Shown here: positions 5,898 through 8,073 of the stretch, piece by piece
Numbering within the stretch: position 1 is the stretch's first letter
Layout: each line of letters begins with the position of its first letter
NCBI GenBank assembly: GCA_900553265.1
Contig: USDD01000110.1
Location: forward strand, 1-8,073
Reading direction: 5' to 3'
Origin: an uncultured Eubacteriales bacterium
GTDB taxonomy: Bacteria; Bacillota; Clostridia; Christensenellales; Aristaeellaceae
DNA length: 8,073 nucleotides
Translations under genes and position numbers: made by a program
The notes under the pieces: model-generated
What the model was told of the DNA's origin: nothing
Seen by the model: the letters and a program-made list of their open reading frames with translations, nothing else
Databases searched by the model: none

Positions 5898-6278
5898 TTA
5901 CTTCTCCTCCACGGAGAGCAGCTCCATCGGGCAGGCCTTGGCGCAGATGCCGCAGGCGATGCACTTGGTGGCCGTCTGGCCCAGCGTCATGACCTTCATC
6001 GGGCACGCCGCGACGCATTCGCCGCAGCCGGTGCACAGCTTCTTGTTGATCATGTACACGCCGGTCTTGGGATTCTGGGTGATGGCGCCGTTCTTGCAGG
6101 TGCGCATGCACTTGCCGCACTGCACGCAGGTATTGACCTTCACCGCGCCGTTCTTCTCGACGATCTGGATGCAGGACTTGGCCTGATCGAACACCTTGTA
6201 AAAGGCCTCGGAGCACGCGCGGACGCAGCTCAGGCAGGCCATGCAGGGCAGATCTTTGCGAACCACTAGCTTCTTCAT
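5898..6278 (-). CDS. Ferredoxin-like electron carrier with four [4Fe-4S] motifs (CooF/HycB type)
   Basis: Soluble protein of 126 residues with 17 cysteines. Sixteen fall into four complete CxxCxxCxxxC motifs: 12/15/18/22, 51/54/57/61, 82/85/88/92 and 106/109/112/116. Each of the last two ends in Cys-Pro. C36 is extra. The pattern is that of electron-transfer subunits such as CooF and HycB, and it predicts up to four [4Fe-4S] clusters. CooF carries electrons from CO dehydrogenase to partner enzymes, and here cooS starts divergently 383 bp away, so the same job is likely but not shown. The ATG at 6278 is chosen over the in-frame ATG at 6317: GGAGG precedes 6278 by 8 nt, and 6317 lies at the predicted transcription start. 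Own promoter and terminator make it monocistronic. It is shorter than classical CooF (about 190 residues), so I leave the symbol blank. Confidence 0.92.
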   Translation of the reverse strand: MKKLVVRKDLPCMACLSCVRACSEAFYKVFDQAKSCIQIVEKNGAVKVNTCVQCGKCMRTCKNGAITQNPKTGVYMINKKLCTGCGECVAACPMKVMTLGQTATKCIACGICAKACPMELLSVEEK

Positions 6279-6322
6279 GAATACAACCTCCAAATTCGTT
6301 ACAGAGAAACTCCACAATATTG

Positions 6323-6351
6323 ATTATACACAGGTTTCGCTTTTTTGTAAA
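6323..6351 (-). promoter_or_regulatory. Strong sigma-A promoter of the ferredoxin gene
   Basis: On the minus strand the -35 is TTTACA (6346-6351, 5 of 6 consensus), then a 17-bp spacer and a perfect TATAAT (6323-6328). Initiation is expected near 6316. An 8-bp palindrome CAATATTG (6315-6322) lies between the -10 and the start point and could be part of a regulatory site. Confidence 0.85.
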
Positions 6352-6462
6352 CGCATAAAGCCTGTCGAATTGAAATTTCACCGGCAATTTCGAGAAAAAG
6401 CGTCATTCTTCGCCAATTTTCATCCTGTATTTACGTGAAAAACCAAAAAGTTCAACCCGTAA

Positions 6463-6483
6463 AAATCCTCCCCCGGAGGATTT
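6463..6483. promoter_or_regulatory. 9-bp inverted repeat just upstream of the cooS promoter
   Basis: AAATCCTCC (6463-6471) and GGAGGATTT (6475-6483) are perfect complements around CCC, ending 4 bp before the cooS -35. Read on the minus strand the hairpin is followed by five T, so it could terminate leftward transcripts. As duplex DNA it is well placed for an activator or repressor. The sequence does not decide between these roles. The rest of the 6352-6462 gap is AT-rich, and I see no gene in it. Confidence 0.6.
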
Positions 6484-6487
6484 GGCA

Positions 6488-6516
6488 TTGACTTTATGAC
6501 AGGCATTTGATAAAAT
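6488..6516 (+). promoter_or_regulatory. Strong extended -10 promoter of cooS
   Basis: TTGACT (6488-6493, 5 of 6), a 17-bp spacer, then TAAAAT (6511-6516, 5 of 6) preceded by TGA, forming an extended -10. Initiation is expected near 6523, which leaves about 138 nt of leader before the coding start. Confidence 0.85.
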
Positions 6517-6522
6517 AATAAT

Positions 6523-6661
6523 ATGCATGGGTATGGAATTCTGCCGTGAGAAAATCCATTCCCTCCCGGAAGCGCCGCCATGGGGCGACCCTGCTCCGGG
6601 CGGCGGCCGTCACGGCAAGGGCAACTTTTTTTACCGCATCAAACACGGGGAGGAAGTAACA
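6523..6661 (+). promoter_or_regulatory. Structured GC-rich 5' leader of cooS; possible cis-regulatory RNA
   Basis: A perfect 8-bp stem, TGCCGTGA (6542-6549) with TCACGGCA (6610-6617), encloses 60 nt of GC-rich RNA. Inside it, CCCGG (6565-6569) can pair with CCGGG (6596-6600) and CGCC (6573-6576) with GGCG (6584-6587). Alternatively, CGCCGCC (6573-6579) can pair with GGCGGCG (6599-6605), so two exclusive folds exist. Seven T follow at 6626-6632, and then the strong Shine-Dalgarno GGGGAGGAAG. CCTCCC (6562-6567) complements GGGAGG in that Shine-Dalgarno. I cannot match this to a known riboswitch class. The frame is open from an ATG at 6527, but that ATG lies at the transcription start and has no ribosome-binding site, so I treat the stretch as untranslated. 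Confidence 0.5.
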
Positions 6662-8073
6662 TTGAGCGATATCAACACCACCTTCATCACGATTGAGCAG
6701 ATGGAAGCTGCAACCGACGCATTGCTTGAAAACGGCAAAAAGGTCGGCGCCGACTCCTGGCAGCAGCGCGTGAAGAACCAGACTCCGCACTGCAAATTTG
6801 GCGAAGAGGGCATCTGCTGCCGCATCTGCACCATGGGTCCCTGCCGCATCACTCCCAAGTCTCCGCGCGGCATCTGCGGCTGCGACGCCGACGGCATCGT
6901 CGCCCGCAACTACCTGCGCTTCACCGCCGGCGGCGCCGCGACCCACTCCGATCACGGCCGCAGCATCGCCCACACGCTGTATCTTGCCAAGGAAGACGGC
7001 AACTATCAGGTCAAGGATCCCGAGAAGCTCCTTCGCATCGCCAAGGAATGGGACATCCCGACCGAGGGCCGCGACATCTACGACGTCGCCCACGAGGTCG
7101 CCGAGACCGGTCTGATGGAGTACGGCAAGCCCTTCGGCGTGCAGCGCTTCCTCAAGCGCGCCCCGGAAGTTCGTCAGGAGATCTGGCATCGCGAGGGCAT
7201 CGAGCCCCGCGCCATCGACCGCGAGGTCTCTCAGTCCCTGCACATGACTCACATGGGCTGCTCTTCCCTGCCCGAGGCGCTGATCCGCCAGTCCCTGCGC
7301 GCCGGCCTGTCCGACGGCTGGGGCGGATCCATGATGGGCACCGAAATGTCCGACATCCTGTTCGGCACGCCCAAGCCCGTGGACACCACCGCCAACATCG
7401 GCGTCATGGAGAAGGACATGGTCAACATCATCGTTCACGGCCATGATCCGTCGCTGTCCGAAATGATCGTGTTCTACGCGCAGGATCCCGAGCTGGTTGC
7501 TCTGGCCAAGTCCATGGGCGCGAAGGGCATCAACATCGCCGGCGTGTGCTGCACCGCCAACGAAGTCGCCATGCGCCATGGCATTCCCATGGCCGGCAAC
7601 TTCCTGCAGCAGGAAAACGTCGTGCTCACCGGCGCGTGCGAAGCCATCGTCGTGGACGTGCAGTGCATCTTCCCGGCGCTGGGCCCCCTGTCCAAGTGCT
7701 TCCACACCAAGTTCATCACCACCTCTCCCATCGCGCAGATGCCCGACTCCGATTTCATCGAGTTCCACGAGGAAACCGCGGGCGAAAACGCCAGGAAGAT
7801 CGTCGAGATGGCGGTTCGCAACTTCGCCAACCGCAAGCCCGAGCTGGTCAACATTCCCCAGCTCAAGACCAACGCCACCGTGGGCTACTCCGTCGAAGCC
7901 ATCAAGAAGTGTCTGGACGGCGTGACCAACTCCCACATCGACGAGGTCGGCACCACCAAGCCCCTCATCGAGTGCGTCAAGTCCGGCGTTCTGCGCGGCG
8001 CGGTCGCCATGGTCGGCTGCAACAACCCCAAGGTTCGCCCCGACACCGCTCACATCGAGCTGATGAAGAAGCT
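6662..8073 (+). CDS. cooS: Anaerobic Ni-Fe carbon monoxide dehydrogenase, catalytic subunit CooS (C-terminus beyond window)
   Basis: Interconverts CO and CO2 at a Ni-Fe-S C-cluster; cytoplasmic homodimer. The first 470 of about 630 residues are visible. D-cluster cysteines are C44 and C52 (CX7C spacing). B-cluster cysteines are C53, C56, C61 and C72, in CCRICTMGPCRI and GICGC. C-cluster ligands visible are the second His of HGH (H261), C297 in GVCCTANE, C335 in DVQC and C453 in GCNNPK; the remaining two lie past the edge. In the His string that forms a proton path in the Carboxydothermus enzyme, H95, H98 and H104 are kept but the third position is S101. The start is TTG at 6662, placed by GGGGAGGAAG 5 nt upstream and by matching the family N-terminus. 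No ACS subunit is visible, so a Wood-Ljungdahl role cannot be separated from CO oxidation here. It is divergent from a CooF-like gene. Confidence 0.97.
   Translation, partial: MSDINTTFITIEQMEAATDALLENGKKVGADSWQQRVKNQTPHCKFGEEGICCRICTMGPCRITPKSPRGICGCDADGIVARNYLRFTAGGAATHSDHGRSIAHTLYLAKEDGNYQVKDPEKLLRIAKEWDIPTEGRDIYDVAHEVAETGLMEYGKPFGVQRFLKRAPEVRQEIWHREGIEPRAIDREVSQSLHMTHMGCSSLPEALIRQSLRAGLSDGWGGSMMGTEMSDILFGTPKPVDTTANIGVMEKDMVNIIVHGHDPSLSEMIVFYAQDPELVALAKSMGAKGINIAGVCCTANEVAMRHGIPMAGNFLQQENVVLTGACEAIVVDVQCIFPALGPLSKCFHTKFITTSPIAQMPDSDFIEFHEETAGENARKIVEMAVRNFANRKPELVNIPQLKTNATVGYSVEAIKKCLDGVTNSHIDEVGTTKPLIECVKSGVLRGAVAMVGCNNPKVRPDTAHIELMKK

Noticed and set aside
6279..6317. Earlier in-frame ATG for the ferredoxin gene at 6317
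   Set aside because: It lies at the predicted transcription start and lacks a ribosome-binding site. The ATG at 6278 has GGAGG at 8 nt and begins the usual MKKLVV-type N-terminus.
6361..6400. CooA or CRP/FNR-type site in the ferredoxin-cooS gap
   Set aside because: TGTCG and the 10-bp palindrome TGAAATTTCA are present, but no second half-site occurs at the required spacing for CooA, CRP or FNR.
6523..6549. Possible 8-codon upstream ORF in the cooS leader
   Set aside because: It would be leaderless with no ribosome-binding site, and the stop falls in the closing stem. Nothing supports translation.
6541..6620. Molybdenum-cofactor riboswitch in the cooS leader
   Set aside because: CCTCCCGGAAGC faintly recalls the class, but the arrangement of the conserved blocks as I remember them does not fit, and CooS is a Ni-Fe enzyme. 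I cannot run a covariance model.
6527..6661. In-frame upstream ATG for cooS giving a 45-residue extension
   Set aside because: The ATG is about 4 nt from the predicted transcription start, has no Shine-Dalgarno, and the extra residues are not like CooS N-termini. The TTG at 6662 has GGGGAGGAAG.
6494..8053. Minus-strand open frame of 519 codons opposite cooS
   Set aside because: It covers cooS in antisense, has a Gly/Ala/Asp/His-biased product and no ribosome-binding site that fits. The cooS frame carries all metal-ligand motifs.

Overview
The window looks like a piece of chromosome from a GC-rich anaerobic Firmicute, probably in the Clostridia. It combines a Ni-Fe carbon monoxide dehydrogenase, a CsoR copper sensor, a YitT-family membrane protein, strong G-rich Shine-Dalgarno sequences, and near-consensus sigma-A promoters set in AT-rich gaps between GC-rich genes. 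The species cannot be named from this window. I saw no tRNA, rRNA, CRISPR array, insertion sequence or phage gene.

Layout, left to right. (1) Positions 1-2289, minus strand: a copper-efflux operon, csoR followed by copA. copA runs off the left edge. The csoR promoter is a perfect TTGACA-17-TATAAT, and a CsoR-type operator fills its spacer. (2) Positions 2327-2701, minus strand: a 93-residue protein with 12 cysteines, of unknown function, followed by its own terminator. (3) Positions 2737-3659, plus strand: a YitT-family membrane protein whose promoter -35 lies inside a perfect 16-bp palindrome. A two-way terminator at 3664-3700 separates it from the convergent genes to the right. (4) Positions 3703-5843, minus strand: a two-gene unit of a MoxR-type AAA+ ATPase and a CoxE-like VWA protein, overlapping by 32 nt. 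(5) Positions 5843-6351, minus strand: a 126-residue ferredoxin-like protein with four complete [4Fe-4S] motifs, with its own promoter and terminator. (6) Positions 6463-8073, plus strand: cooS, the catalytic subunit of anaerobic CO dehydrogenase, divergent from the ferredoxin gene. It has a strong promoter, an upstream hairpin and a structured leader of about 138 nt. The gene runs off the right edge after 470 codons.

How the genes may work together. CsoR and CopA sense and export Cu(I). The ferredoxin-like protein is a plausible electron partner of CooS, in the manner of CooF. The MoxR-VWA pair resembles CoxD/CoxE, which help assemble the active site of the unrelated aerobic Mo-Cu CO dehydrogenase. 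Finding such a pair one gene away from a Ni-Fe CO dehydrogenase suggests a metalloenzyme-maturation role. That link is inferred from position only and is the most interesting hypothesis in the window.
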